Source: Candidatus Pollutiaquabacter sp. (GTDB taxonomy: Bacteria; Bacteroidota; Bacteroidia; AKYH767-A; 2013-40CM-41-45). Taken from it: a stretch of 63,757 nt of DNA. Location: positions 1-63,757 of the forward strand of contig CANIAS010000008.1 in assembly GCA_947465495.1 (NCBI GenBank), written 5' to 3'. Below are positions 18,013-27,738 of this stretch, piece after piece. Under the pieces are notes generated by a model. The model was given only the letters and a program-made list of their open reading frames with translations. It was not told the DNA's origin and searched no databases. Made by a program: the position numbers and the translations under genes. How positions within the stretch are numbered: position 1 is the stretch's first letter; the number at the start of each line of letters is the position of its first letter.

Positions 18013-18057
18013 TTCGAGCTCGAAATTAAGGAATCCCGAAAGAACCTGCTCGATAAA

Positions 18058-18088
18058 TTGCGAACTCGCCGACTATCTTGTATTTTTG
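18058..18088 (+). promoter_or_regulatory. Promoter of hpt (TTG-N20-TATTTTTG)
   Basis: TTG at 18058-18060 and TATTTTTG at 18081-18088 with a 20-nt spacer fit the Bacteroidetes vegetative consensus well. The leader to ATG 18107 would be about 12 nt. It lies in the 94-bp divergent region shared with purK. Confidence 0.6.
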
Positions 18089-18106
18089 GACTTTACCGCC
18101 CGCACT

Positions 18107-18643
18107 ATGAATCGTATCACCATCAAGGATAAAACCTTTGAGGTCAATTTGTCAGCTGAGACCATTCAGGAGCGGATCCAGGAGGTTGCAGACCTCATTA
18201 ATGCTGATTTTAAGGATAAAAACCCTCTTTTTATCGTTGTTCTGAATGGAGCCTTCTTGTTTGCTGCGGATGTATTCCGGCGTCTCAACATCGCTTGCGA
18301 GATATCTTTCATCCGAGTTTCGTCCTACGCCGGCACACAATCTACCGGCTTTGTTCGTTCTATTTTAGGATTAGATGGTTCCGTGGAAGGTCGACCGGTA
18401 ATTTTATTGGAAGACATTGTTGATTCTGGTGATACGGCTGTTTACCTGGTAGAGGAGATAACAAAGTCCCGACCTTCGGAATTACGGTTTGCCTCCTTAC
18501 TCCTTAAACCCGATGCGCTCAAGCATGATTTTCGTCCGGATTATGTGGGCTTTGAAGTGCCTAATGATTTTCTGGTTGGATATGGTCTTGACTATGACGG
18601 CTACGGAAGAAACTTGAATGAAATCTATAAATTATCCTCCTGA
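18107..18643 (+). CDS. hpt: Hypoxanthine phosphoribosyltransferase
   Basis: The enzyme salvages hypoxanthine (and probably guanine) with PRPP. The 178-residue protein has the family loop LNGAFLFAADV, the flexible-loop ISFIRVSSY, and the PRPP motif VILLEDIVDSGDTA. The frame is open much further upstream through the purK region on the other strand; ATG 18107 (MNRITIKDK) was chosen because the promoter lies just before it and the length then fits the family. It is followed by adk, 13 nt after the stop, and then obgE. Confidence 0.94.
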   Translation: MNRITIKDKTFEVNLSAETIQERIQEVADLINADFKDKNPLFIVVLNGAFLFAADVFRRLNIACEISFIRVSSYAGTQSTGFVRSILGLDGSVEGRPVILLEDIVDSGDTAVYLVEEITKSRPSELRFASLLLKPDALKHDFRPDYVGFEVPNDFLVGYGLDYDGYGRNLNEIYKLSS

Positions 18644-18656
18644 TATTCTCCAAAGC

Positions 18657-19241
18657 ATGCTTAACATCGTACTCTTTGGTCCTCCCGGCGCTGGTAAAGG
18701 AACCCAATCTGAAAAACTAATTGAACGGTTTAAATTAGTTCATCTTTCTACCGGCGATATCCTTCGATCAGAGGTAGCTAACCAAACTGAGCTTGGTCTT
18801 GAAGCGAAGAAGCTCATGGACCAGGGTTTGTTGGTTCCGGATGAAGTGGTTATCGGGATGATTGAGTCTAAGGTAGATTCAAATGCTTCGTCAAATGGAT
18901 TTATCTTCGACGGTTTTCCACGTACTTCAGCACAGGCAAAAGCACTGGATGAGTTGTTACATCGTAAAGGGACCTCGATTACCCGCATGTTGGCGCTTGA
19001 AGTTTCAGAAGAAGAATTGATTACTCGCTTACTCCTGCGCGGAAAAGATTCTGGTCGTGCTGACGATCAGGACGAATCCATCATCCGCAAGCGTATCCAC
19101 GAATATACTACTAAAACAGCTCCTGTTCGTGACTATTATGAAGCACAGGGTAAGTACACTGGCGTGAATGGCATTGGTTCCATCGATTCAATTTTTGAAT
19201 CACTTTGTACAGCTATTGAGGCTTCCGCTGCTACGCGTTGA
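18657..19241 (+). CDS. adk: Adenylate kinase
   Basis: Adk interconverts AMP, ADP and ATP. The 194-residue product has the P-loop GPPGAGKGTQ at residues 8-17, STGDILRSE, the AMP-site motif FIFDGFPRT, and the RLLLRGKDSGRADD lid. It lacks the zinc-finger LID insertion, i.e. the short-lid form common in Bacteroidetes. ATG 18657 (MLNIVLFG) is preferred; an in-frame ATG at 18618 would overlap the end of hpt and add 13 unconserved residues. It lies between hpt and obgE in a plus-strand run. Confidence 0.95.
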   Translation: MLNIVLFGPPGAGKGTQSEKLIERFKLVHLSTGDILRSEVANQTELGLEAKKLMDQGLLVPDEVVIGMIESKVDSNASSNGFIFDGFPRTSAQAKALDELLHRKGTSITRMLALEVSEEELITRLLLRGKDSGRADDQDESIIRKRIHEYTTKTAPVRDYYEAQGKYTGVNGIGSIDSIFESLCTAIEASAATR

Positions 19242-19284
19242 ATGACAACCGTAATATTTCACAGTACCTGATTGAATAACATCC

Positions 19285-20277
19285 ATGGCTTCCAATTTTG
19301 TTGATTACGTAAAGATCTGTTGTAGGAGTGGAGCAGGTGGGGCGGGTTCGGTCCATTTTCACCGTGACAAGAATACAGCCAAAGGCGGACCAGATGGCGG
19401 AGACGGTGGGGAAGGCGGGAGCATCATCCTTCGAGGTAACAAGCAACTCTGGACATTGCTTCACCTAAAATATCGTAAGCATGTTATTGCAGAACCAGGA
19501 GGCAATGGGTCATCTAGTCTAAAGACTGGTTTCGATGGTAAAGATGAAATTCTAGACGTCCCATTAGGAACGGTAGCGCGCGATGCGGAAACTGGCGAAC
19601 TGTTGTTTGAAATAACCGACGATGGAGAAGAGCGAGTGCTACTTCCTGGAGGTCGGGGTGGTAAAGGCAATAATTTTTTTAAGACATCCACCTTGCAAAC
19701 TCCGCGCTTCGCACAACCTGGCGAACCCGGACAAGAAGTTTGGAAAGTTCTCGAATTGAAGTTGCTTGCCGATGTCGGTTTGGTAGGTTTTCCGAATGCC
19801 GGTAAATCTACATTGCTATCCGTGGTCTCTGCAGCTAAACCAGAAATTGCTGATTATCCATTTACCACGTTAGTTCCGAATTTAGGGATGGTTTCCTACC
19901 GCGATGGAAAATCATTCATCATGGCGGATATTCCAGGGATTATTGAAGGTGCTCATTTAGGGAAAGGGTTAGGGGTTCGATTCCTACGTCATATTGAGCG
20001 TAACTCCATCTTGCTTTTTATGATTCCTTGTGATGCTGCCGATATCAAGAAAGAGTACGCAATTCTTTTAAATGAATTGGAAAAATACAATCCTGAATTG
20101 CTGGATAAACGCCGGTTGTTAGCGATTACCAAATGCGATATGCTGGACCAAGATCTTTTGAAGGAGTTGAAAAAGGATACTCCTTCCGACCTCCCTGTAA
20201 TCCTAATTTCTTCGGCGAGTGGTTTGGGCATTTCTTCCTTGAAAGATGAAGTCTGGAAAGCCATCAATCACGAATGA
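19285..20277 (+). CDS. obgE: GTPase ObgE/CgtA
   Basis: Obg is an essential GTPase tied to late 50S ribosome assembly and stress signalling. The 330-residue protein has the glycine-rich Obg fold (about 1-158, with [15 protein letters not shown] and [12 protein letters not shown]), then a G domain with G1 GFPNAGKST, switch DYPFTTL, G3 DIPGI, and TKCD. It lacks the variable C-terminal domain of some homologues. It follows adk by 43 nt, and its stop overlaps the PAP2 start by 4 nt (ATGA at 20274), implying translational coupling. Confidence 0.96.
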   Translation: MASNFVDYVKICCRSGAGGAGSVHFHRDKNTAKGGPDGGDGGEGGSIILRGNKQLWTLLHLKYRKHVIAEPGGNGSSSLKTGFDGKDEILDVPLGTVARDAETGELLFEITDDGEERVLLPGGRGGKGNNFFKTSTLQTPRFAQPGEPGQEVWKVLELKLLADVGLVGFPNAGKSTLLSVVSAAKPEIADYPFTTLVPNLGMVSYRDGKSFIMADIPGIIEGAHLGKGLGVRFLRHIERNSILLFMIPCDAADIKKEYAILLNELEKYNPELLDKRRLLAITKCDMLDQDLLKELKKDTPSDLPVILISSASGLGISSLKDEVWKAINHE

Positions 20278-20870
20278 TACTATCATTTTTGCATACGATT
20301 GATTCCCTGGATGCGTCGTTGCTAGTGCTTTTAAATGGTTGTAATTGCCCCGCAGCTGATACGTTTTTTACCTATGTAACAGATCGTTTTTTCTGGATTC
20401 CTGCTTATGCGGTGTTGGCACTTTTTCTTTACAAGCAACTTGGAAAGCAGCGGTTCTTATACCTGTTATTGTCAATTCTTTTAATGGTAATTTGTACCGA
20501 CCAGCTTACTTCAACGATTATTAAACCAATGGCTCATCGCATGCGACCTTGTCATGACCCACTACTCGCACCCCGATTACACCTTTTGGATGGAGTCTGC
20601 GGGGGGAGCTACGGATTCGTCTCCTCACATGCAGCGAATACCTTTGCATTGTGTTCGTTGCTTTTCATGGCGCTTGGTAGTCGATGGAAAAAAGTAATGA
20701 TACTTTTATTCAGCTGGGCCGCCGTTGTTTCATTCAGTCGCATTTACCTGGGAGTACATTATCCAGGAGATGTAATTGTAGGTGCACTCATTGGTTTCGC
20801 AATTGGCAGATTGTTTGGCTACATATACCTTCGAATTATACATCGTCATACCCTCAATAAAACTATCTAA
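20274..20870 (+). CDS. PAP2-family membrane phosphatase
   Basis: A 198-residue integral membrane phosphatase with about five or six hydrophobic helices. The three acid-phosphatase motifs are present: KPMAHRMRP (C1), SSHAANTF (C2, catalytic His) and [12 protein letters not shown] (C3, nucleophile His). Such enzymes dephosphorylate undecaprenyl diphosphate, phosphatidate or lipid A groups; the substrate here cannot be told. Coupled to obgE by a 4-nt overlap and followed closely by a secreted alkaline phosphatase. Confidence 0.88.
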   Translation: MILSFLHTIDSLDASLLVLLNGCNCPAADTFFTYVTDRFFWIPAYAVLALFLYKQLGKQRFLYLLLSILLMVICTDQLTSTIIKPMAHRMRPCHDPLLAPRLHLLDGVCGGSYGFVSSHAANTFALCSLLFMALGSRWKKVMILLFSWAAVVSFSRIYLGVHYPGDVIVGALIGFAIGRLFGYIYLRIIHRHTLNKTI

Positions 20871-20874
20871 TACC

Positions 20875-22551
20875 ATGGCATTAGTTAAAAAAAATCAGCG
20901 CAGTTTCACACTTTTTGGACAGTTTGTTTTAGTAATTTTCTGGTCGTTTATCTCGAATGTCAATGCTGCGGATAAATCGACACCATCAAAATTTCGCCGA
21001 CCAAAGCTTGTTGTTGGTATTGTAGTCGATCAGATGCGGTTCGATTATCTTTATCGGTATTCTAAGGGATATACTGATCGTGGATTTAAGCGGCTGTTGC
21101 GTGAAGGATTTTCCTGCGAAAACGCACACTTTGACTATGTTCCCACTTACACAGCTCCTGGTCACGCATGCATTTACACTGGTACAACGCCTGCTGTGAA
21201 TGGAATTATTAGCAATGAATGGTACGACCGCCCGTCCAAAGCATCAGTGTATTGTGTCAACGATACTTCCGTATCTGCTGTCGGCACAACTTCTGTATCC
21301 GGAAAAATGTCACCTCGTAGGTTGTTATCGACTACTATTACCGATGAGCTGCGTTTTGCTACTAATTATCGATCGAAAGTTATTTCTATTTCATTGAAAG
21401 ACCGTGGTGCAATTTTACCTGGAGGGTTTTCAGCCAATGCGGCTTACTGGCATGATCCTTATTTGAATAATTGGGTGACGAGCACCTATTATATGAACGA
21501 ACTTCCAGCTTGGGTGAGGGATTTTAATGCCCGAAAGCTTCCTGATTCCTTGACATCAAAACCTTGGGAATTGCTCTTGCCTCTTGCTGAATATTCTGGA
21601 AGTACCGCTGATAATTCACCGTACGAAGGTTCCTTCAAAGGCGAGACCGCTCCTGTTTTCCCACACGATCTACCGAAACTCAAGGCTACCGATTCGGAAT
21701 TGATTCGTCGTACACCCATGGGAAATACCTATACGTTGGAGTTTGTAAAAGATGCTATAGAATCGGAGAGATTGGGTGAAGGTGCAGAAACGGATTTCCT
21801 GGCATTTAGTCTCTCCTCAACGGACTATGTTGGACACCAATTTGGAATAAATGCCTTAGAGACAGAGGATACTTACCTTCGTTTAGATAGGGAATTAGCT
21901 GACTTAATTGATTTCATAGACAAAAAACTGGGCCGGGATAATTATGTGTTATTTCTTACTGCCGATCATGGTGCTTGTGCTAATCCTGAGTTTAATGCCG
22001 ACCATCAAATTCCAAGTGGAAATGTAGATGAGTCGTTGATTCGCGATTCATTGAAAGTGTTTTTTCAGCGGCAATTTGGTGACAGTAGTTTGCTGCTAAA
22101 TGCTGATGCAACGGGTATCTTCCTGAATCGCTCTGTGATGGAAATAAAAAAACTTGATCCGGAAAAGGTTGAATCCTTGTGTTCACAGTACGTGTTGCAA
22201 TTTGATGGCGTTTCCTCTGCCTGGACAGGAACGGAGCTGTCGCGTTCCTTGCAGCGCGATGGAATCGCTAGGCTGGTTCAACGTGGCTTTAATTTTCAGC
22301 GTTCTGCAGATGTTTGTATACAGCTGCAACCAGGTTGGATAGATTGGTTCCGTAAAACGGGTACCACACATGGGACATCGTATGCCTACGACACGCATGT
22401 GCCAGTCCTCTTTTTTGGGGCCGGAATTTCTCCAGGTGCTACCTTTTTACCTGTTTCTGTTTGTGATATCGCTCCAACGATTGCCAGTCTATTGCATATC
22501 CAAGAGCCGAGTGGCACTGTTGGTAAACCCATCCTTCCTGTATTGGAATGA
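20875..22551 (+). CDS. PafA-type alkaline phosphatase, exported
   Basis: A 558-residue member of the alkaline-phosphatase superfamily, with an N-terminal signal peptide (hydrophobic 14-26, cleavage near VNAA). The nucleophile Thr lies in TYTAPGHACIYTG (about T93), with Asn about 21 residues later (GIISNEW, N114) and a Lys-x-Arg pair in SLKDRGA (about 175-177). These match the spacing of the PafA phosphomonoesterase active site, so a periplasmic phosphomonoesterase is likely rather than a diesterase. Metal-site motifs TADHGA and THGTSYAYDTHVPVLFFG are also present. ATG 20875 was chosen over an earlier in-frame start inside PAP2 because the signal peptide starts there. Confidence 0.9.
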   Translation: MALVKKNQRSFTLFGQFVLVIFWSFISNVNAADKSTPSKFRRPKLVVGIVVDQMRFDYLYRYSKGYTDRGFKRLLREGFSCENAHFDYVPTYTAPGHACIYTGTTPAVNGIISNEWYDRPSKASVYCVNDTSVSAVGTTSVSGKMSPRRLLSTTITDELRFATNYRSKVISISLKDRGAILPGGFSANAAYWHDPYLNNWVTSTYYMNELPAWVRDFNARKLPDSLTSKPWELLLPLAEYSGSTADNSPYEGSFKGETAPVFPHDLPKLKATDSELIRRTPMGNTYTLEFVKDAIESERLGEGAETDFLAFSLSSTDYVGHQFGINALETEDTYLRLDRELADLIDFIDKKLGRDNYVLFLTADHGACANPEFNADHQIPSGNVDESLIRDSLKVFFQRQFGDSSLLLNADATGIFLNRSVMEIKKLDPEKVESLCSQYVLQFDGVSSAWTGTELSRSLQRDGIARLVQRGFNFQRSADVCIQLQPGWIDWFRKTGTTHGTSYAYDTHVPVLFFGAGISPGATFLPVSVCDIAPTIASLLHIQEPSGTVGKPILPVLE

Positions 22552-22765
22552 TTGGTCATTTGAAAAAAAATCAAGGATTGAAGGATAAAAAACATTAAAA
22601 AAATCGCTGATTTTCAACAGCTTTAGGGCGTTTTTTTACCCCTATTTTTTAGGCCTTTACAAAAGAACCTTAATTGGTGATAAATTTTAATGTATATTTA
22701 TGATAACTAGGCGTTTGATGTTTTTTTTTTACTATTTTTCGCATAGTAGTTAATACCTCGAAATC

Positions 22766-25700
22766 ATGGTCAAATTAAACGATCAGTTTTTTATCATCGG
22801 ACGTGGAGCTCTCAGATGGATAAGCGCTGTCATTTTGATAGTACTCTGTAACAACGACCGTTTGGTTGCATCGCATGCAATGGGAGCAGATTTAACCTAC
22901 ACGTGCCTGGGTGGAAATCAGTACGAGGTAACCTATTCGTTCTATCGGTATTGCGATGGTATTCCAGCACCAAGTACATTTACTGTGAATGTGGTAGCGC
23001 CGGGATGCTCCAATGCCAACTTGAATGTTATTTTAAATTGTACCAATTTTAATAATCCTACTGAAATTTCTCCAGTATGCCCGACAGCCACTTCGAATTG
23101 CAACGGAGGTACGTTCATAGGTGTTCAAGAGTATATTTATACGGGTATCATCACTTTACCTGCTGCTTGTGCCAATTGGACATTAAGCGTTTCGGAATGT
23201 TGCCGTAATTCCACCATTACTACCGTAGCCAATCCTTCTGGCTATAATTTGTTTTTGTATTCAACGTTGAATAACACTTCGGGTATTTGTAATAATTCGC
23301 CTACGTTTGCCAACAATCCTGTTCCATTCGCTTGTACTGGTCAGCGTTTCTGTTTCAATCATGGAGCCTTCGATGTTGATGGCGATTCACTGGTGTATCA
23401 GTTAATTACTCCTCGCTCAGGTCCAGCTGCTGCTGATACTGTATCCTACGTTGCTGGATACTCAGCTAGTCAGCCAGTCCTTTCTCAACCTGGCAATCCT
23501 GCGGTTCAGGTTCGCTTTGATCCGGTGACGGGTGACATGTGTATGGATCCTATACAAGCTGACAATACCGTCTTTGCGGTGTTGGTGAGTGAATATCGTA
23601 ATGGTGTATTGATCGGTCAAGTTGAACGCGACATTCAGTTGAGCGTTTTGGCTTGTAGTAATCGATTGCCACTCTTATCTGGTATCAATGGATTGCCAAG
23701 TCCTCAGCCTTACACCATCAACGCATGCGCTGGCTCAGTTGTTAATTTCTTCATTGCTTCTATTGATCCAGATCCTACTAATTCTACTTACCTGAATTGG
23801 GACTATGCAATTCCTGGTGCAACTTTTACCACCTACGGTGGGTCGAATCCTTTTGGTGGACATCGTGATAGTGCTCGTTTTACGTGGATTCCAACTGTTG
23901 GAGATATTGGTCATTCCAACTGCTTCACGGTGTCGGCCTCTGATGATAATTGCCCAATCCTAGGAACTACGTATTCGTCGTATTGTATCAATGTTATAGG
24001 TGTAGATGTGGACGCAGGTGCGGATGTTTCTGTTTCTTGCGGACAATGTACTTCGTTGACAGCAACGCCAGTGGGAGGGACCGGACCGTATACTTATACT
24101 TGGAATCCTGGTAATGTTCAATCAGCCACATTGAGCCCCGCTTGCGTGGGACAGTACATTGTTAGTATTCGGGACAACAGTACCTGTACGAATACTGATA
24201 CTATTAATGTTATTCCATCAGCAGGCAGTATCGCGGCAGCATTTAATGCTACTAGCAATTGCAGCGGTGCGCCGGTGCAATTCACCGATCAGTCATCAGG
24301 AGGTGCAGTCAATAGCTGGTCTTGGACGTTTGGTGATGGTGGAACATCCAACCTTCAGAATCCTACTCACCAGTATGCTTCAAACGGAAATTATAATGTA
24401 ACACTTATTATTACTGCTGCTGGTGGCTGCATCGATACTGTCGTGCAGCAGATTACCATAGCTACCAATATTCCTGTTGCTCAAATTGCTGCTACAAATG
24501 TATGTCAGGGTACTACCATGAATTTTTCAAGTAACGCAAGTACCGGAGGTCCTATTGCTACGTATGCATGGGATTTTGGAGACCCTGGTTCGGGCGCATC
24601 CAATACGGATGCCACGGCTAATCCAAGCCATTATTTCATTACTCCAGGGACATATACTGTTACACTCGACATCACCAACACGGCAGGTTGCTCGGATAAT
24701 CAACAACAGACAGTTACGGTCTATGCCAATCCAACTTGTTCAGTTCCTCCGCAGCAGATTTGCGCGGGGCAACAAGCCGTATTGTCTGCCCCTGCTGGAT
24801 TTAGTAGTTATGCATGGAGCAATGGTGGGAATTCACAAACCATAAGCGTGAGTCCTGCAAATACTGCGACCTATACCATAACCGTAACGGATGCTAATAA
24901 TTGTTCAGTTACCTCAAATACCCAGGTGAACGTTAATCCTGTTCCTGTGGCAAACGCCGGAACCAATCAGACTATTTGTGCCGGTACATCAACCAACCTT
25001 ACCGCTAGCGGTGGTTCTGCAGGAAGCGTTTATACCTGGAGTCCTGGATCGCTTGGTGGAGCTACAGTTACAGTGACACCAGCAATTACTACTCGTTATA
25101 CTGTTGAAGTAACGTCAGGAGCAGGATGTTCTTCAACGGCATCTGTAACTGTTGATGTGAATCCTATGCCTCAAGTTTCAGCAGATAACGATGCAGCCAT
25201 TTGTAAGGGTACATCAATTATTATTAATGCAAATTCTGGAACAGCGAATTATTCCTGGCAGCCCGGCAGTTTAACCGGTGCGAATATTGCAGTTACACCT
25301 TTGGTTACAACTACCTATACGGTTACTGTCAGTGATGCTATTGGTTGTTCGGGTAGTGATCAGATTACGATTACTGTAAATCCATTGCCAGCAGCAGCAT
25401 TTAGTTCAGACGCTCCGCAATGTGAAGGTTTTTCTGTCTCATTTTCGGATGCATCCTCTGTTCCAACGGGATCTGTTTCTGCTTGGTCTTGGGATTTTGC
25501 CAATGGCCAAACCTCTCAAACTCAAAACCCAGCTTCACAATATTCCAACTCGGGTAATTACAACGTTCGTCTCATTGTAACCTCCGACGGAGGCTGCAAG
25601 GATACCATTGAAAATGCGATAATCATTAACGCAACTCCCGTAGTTGATGCAGGAGTAAGTCAAGATATTTGTCCGGGAGGAAGTGCTAGTCTGACGGCCT

Positions 25701-27577
25701 CCGGTGGAAGTCAGTATTCTTGGAGTCCGGGTGGATTCTCGTCTGCGACAATAAACGTTAGTCCTGCTGTTACTACAGATTATACCGTTACAGTAACGGA
25801 TGCCAATGGATGTATCAATTCGGATGCTGCACGTATTGCAGTTCAACCTGTGCCCGTGGCAAATGCGGGAACGGATCAATCCATTTGTTATGGCGAGTCA
25901 ACCAGTCTGGTTGCTTCCGGTGGTGATACCTACCTTTGGTCGCCAGGTAACGTTGCCACTGCAGTTGTGAACATTACACCATCAGCAACCGCGACTTATA
26001 CCGTCATTGCTCAAAATACATTCGGTTGCCGCGATACGGATGATGTTCAAGTGAGAGTTAATCCTTTGCCCATAGCTTCCTTTGCTCAAACAGGTCCGGT
26101 ATGTCAGTCTATTCCGGTTTCATTTACCGACCAATCGTCCGTGGGAACGGGCACTATCAGTGCTTGGAACTGGGATCTTGGTAATAATATTATTAGCACC
26201 AACCAGGACCCTCAACTTTTATATTCATCACCTGGTAATTATACGGTGAGGTTGATAGTAACTACGTCTGATGGATGTAGAGATACGGTGAGCGAACCAT
26301 TATCTATTTATGCGGAACCAGTTGCCGAATTTACCTCCGTGGATGTTTGTGATGGATTGCCGGTTCAGTTTACGGATGTGTCTACCATTTCCGACGCTAC
26401 TCCGCTCTCGTATTCATGGGATCTTGGAGACAATTCCATGGCCTACAGCCAATCATTTTCGCATACTTATGGTACCTATGGTACCTACCCGGTTACATTG
26501 GTGGTTGCCTCAAACCGTAACTGCCGTGATTCGATAAGCCGTTTAGCCAATGTCTTCGCGCTTCCTGATGCGGCATTTGTCACTGACTTTACTTGTACTG
26601 ACGAGCCAGCTGATTTTATGGACCAGTCTGTCATTCCACAAGGACTCATCAGTAATTGGTTTTGGCAATTTGGAGATGGTTCCGTTGAGTCGGTTCCTAA
26701 TCCTCAGCACATTTATAATGTACCAGGGTATTACGACATTGACCTATTAGTTACGAGTGATCATGGATGTCTGGATAGTACCAACGGATTAATTCGGGTA
26801 GTGCCGCTGCCTATGGCTGATTTCGAAACGCAGGATGTATGTTTTGGGTTAGAATCCCCACTAAGTGATTTATCCTCATCGCCTACAGGTAGTATTGTGT
26901 CTTATTCCTGGAATTTTGGGGACGGTCGCACCTCTACCGATCAGAATAATTTGCACCAATATGCTGCTCCTGGATTTTATCAAGTTTCTTTGACGGTAAC
27001 AACTGATAGTGGATGTGTCAATACCTTAGTTCGTCCAAATGCGCTTCAAGTATATGCTCCGCCACCGGCTAGCTTTTTAGATAACGCCGTCTTGGCAAGT
27101 GATATTTATCCAATTGTCAATTTCACCAATCAGACTGGTACGCTGGGTACATATTCCTGGGACTTTGGAGATGGTGCTCTCTCAACGGAATATTCGCCTA
27201 CGCATGAGTATGCTTCCATAGGCATTTACGAAGTCCAGATGATTGCCATTGATTTAAATGGTTGCGTAGACACCTTGCTCAGAAGCATCGAAATTAGACC
27301 TACGTCAAATGTATACATTCCCAATTCTTTTACCCCTAATGGTGATTTGAAGAATGACTTATTCCAGGTTTATACGTATAATGTGGTATCTGTGAATAGT
27401 CAGATTTTTGATCGTTGGGGCTTGGAGATATTTACCTGGGATGGTGTATCTGGTGGATGGGATGGAACAATAGAGGGTCAACCAGTTCAAAATGATGTTT
27501 ATGTTTACAGAATAGTAACTACAGACGTTAATAATAAACGTGAAGTTCACGTCGGACACGTTTCGCTGGTTCGATGA
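22766..27577 (+). CDS. Giant secreted PKD-repeat protein with CHU_C sorting domain
   Basis: This 1603-residue protein has an N-terminal membrane segment (about 15-35) acting as signal peptide, then a conserved Bacteroidetes module beginning ASHAMGADLTYTCLGGNQY. From about residue 410 come many PKD and Ig-like units: PKD copies show WSWTFGDGG or YSWNFGDGR cores, and the Ig-like copies repeat ICAGTSTNLTASGG/YTWSPGS. The last 90 residues (VYIPNSFTPNGDLKNDLF, FDRWG, GWDGTIEGQPVQNDVYVY) are the gliding-motility-associated CHU_C domain, a type B T9SS signal. It is probably a surface adhesin or matrix protein. The 214-bp AT-rich upstream gap contains TTTG at 22714 and a near -7 box TATTTTTC at 22733, a weak promoter candidate. 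Confidence 0.9.
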   Translation: MVKLNDQFFIIGRGALRWISAVILIVLCNNDRLVASHAMGADLTYTCLGGNQYEVTYSFYRYCDGIPAPSTFTVNVVAPGCSNANLNVILNCTNFNNPTEISPVCPTATSNCNGGTFIGVQEYIYTGIITLPAACANWTLSVSECCRNSTITTVANPSGYNLFLYSTLNNTSGICNNSPTFANNPVPFACTGQRFCFNHGAFDVDGDSLVYQLITPRSGPAAADTVSYVAGYSASQPVLSQPGNPAVQVRFDPVTGDMCMDPIQADNTVFAVLVSEYRNGVLIGQVERDIQLSVLACSNRLPLLSGINGLPSPQPYTINACAGSVVNFFIASIDPDPTNSTYLNWDYAIPGATFTTYGGSNPFGGHRDSARFTWIPTVGDIGHSNCFTVSASDDNCPILGTTYSSYCINVIGVDVDAGADVSVSCGQCTSLTATPVGGTGPYTYTWNPGNVQSATLSPACVGQYIVSIRDNSTCTNTDTINVIPSAGSIAAAFNATSNCSGAPVQFTDQSSGGAVNSWSWTFGDGGTSNLQNPTHQYASNGNYNVTLIITAAGGCIDTVVQQITIATNIPVAQIAATNVCQGTTMNFSSNASTGGPIATYAWDFGDPGSGASNTDATANPSHYFITPGTYTVTLDITNTAGCSDNQQQTVTVYANPTCSVPPQQICAGQQAVLSAPAGFSSYAWSNGGNSQTISVSPANTATYTITVTDANNCSVTSNTQVNVNPVPVANAGTNQTICAGTSTNLTASGGSAGSVYTWSPGSLGGATVTVTPAITTRYTVEVTSGAGCSSTASVTVDVNPMPQVSADNDAAICKGTSIIINANSGTANYSWQPGSLTGANIAVTPLVTTTYTVTVSDAIGCSGSDQITITVNPLPAAAFSSDAPQCEGFSVSFSDASSVPTGSVSAWSWDFANGQTSQTQNPASQYSNSGNYNVRLIVTSDGGCKDTIENAIIINATPVVDAGVSQDICPGGSASLTASGGSQYSWSPGGFSSATINVSPAVTTDYTVTVTDANGCINSDAARIAVQPVPVANAGTDQSICYGESTSLVASGGDTYLWSPGNVATAVVNITPSATATYTVIAQNTFGCRDTDDVQVRVNPLPIASFAQTGPVCQSIPVSFTDQSSVGTGTISAWNWDLGNNIISTNQDPQLLYSSPGNYTVRLIVTTSDGCRDTVSEPLSIYAEPVAEFTSVDVCDGLPVQFTDVSTISDATPLSYSWDLGDNSMAYSQSFSHTYGTYGTYPVTLVVASNRNCRDSISRLANVFALPDAAFVTDFTCTDEPADFMDQSVIPQGLISNWFWQFGDGSVESVPNPQHIYNVPGYYDIDLLVTSDHGCLDSTNGLIRVVPLPMADFETQDVCFGLESPLSDLSSSPTGSIVSYSWNFGDGRTSTDQNNLHQYAAPGFYQVSLTVTTDSGCVNTLVRPNALQVYAPPPASFLDNAVLASDIYPIVNFTNQTGTLGTYSWDFGDGALSTEYSPTHEYASIGIYEVQMIAIDLNGCVDTLLRSIEIRPTSNVYIPNSFTPNGDLKNDLFQVYTYNVVSVNSQIFDRWGLEIFTWDGVSGGWDGTIEGQPVQNDVYVYRIVTTDVNNKREVHVGHVSLVR

Positions 27578-27600
27578 TAAAAAAAACACCTGAAATAGTT

Positions 27601-27630
27601 GAAAGCCGTCTGTGTAAACAGGCGGCTTTC
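27601..27630 (+). terminator. Hairpin terminator after the PKD protein
   Basis: GAAAGCCGTCTG (27601-27612) pairs with CAGGCGGCTTTC (27619-27630) around a TGTAAA loop, with one G-T pair. The T-run after it is poor, so efficiency is uncertain. Confidence 0.65.
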
Positions 27631-27690
27631 GTGTTAATAAGCGTGGTGATAACTTAGGAGCCCACTAAAGGCCTTGGCTACAGTCAGTTC

Positions 27691-27698
27691 TAACTTTG
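27691..27698 (+). promoter_or_regulatory. Candidate -7 box for the PLP enzyme
   Basis: TAACTTTG matches TAnnTTTG; a TTG at 27674 is only 14 nt upstream, shorter than usual. The leader to ATG 27739 would be about 35 nt. Confidence 0.4.
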
Positions 27699-27738
27699 TA
27701 GGATAAGTGTATTCTAAGTATACTCAACCAAATACCGC

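Noticed and set aside
22552-22765. Terminator after the PafA-type gene
   Set aside because: GCTG/CAGC and AGGG/CCCCT stems here are only 4-5 bp and poorly placed; the region is simply AT-rich.
24000-26900. Tandem-repeat DNA or CRISPR-like array
   Set aside because: The repeats are diverged protein domains in one open frame, with no short identical repeats or spacers.
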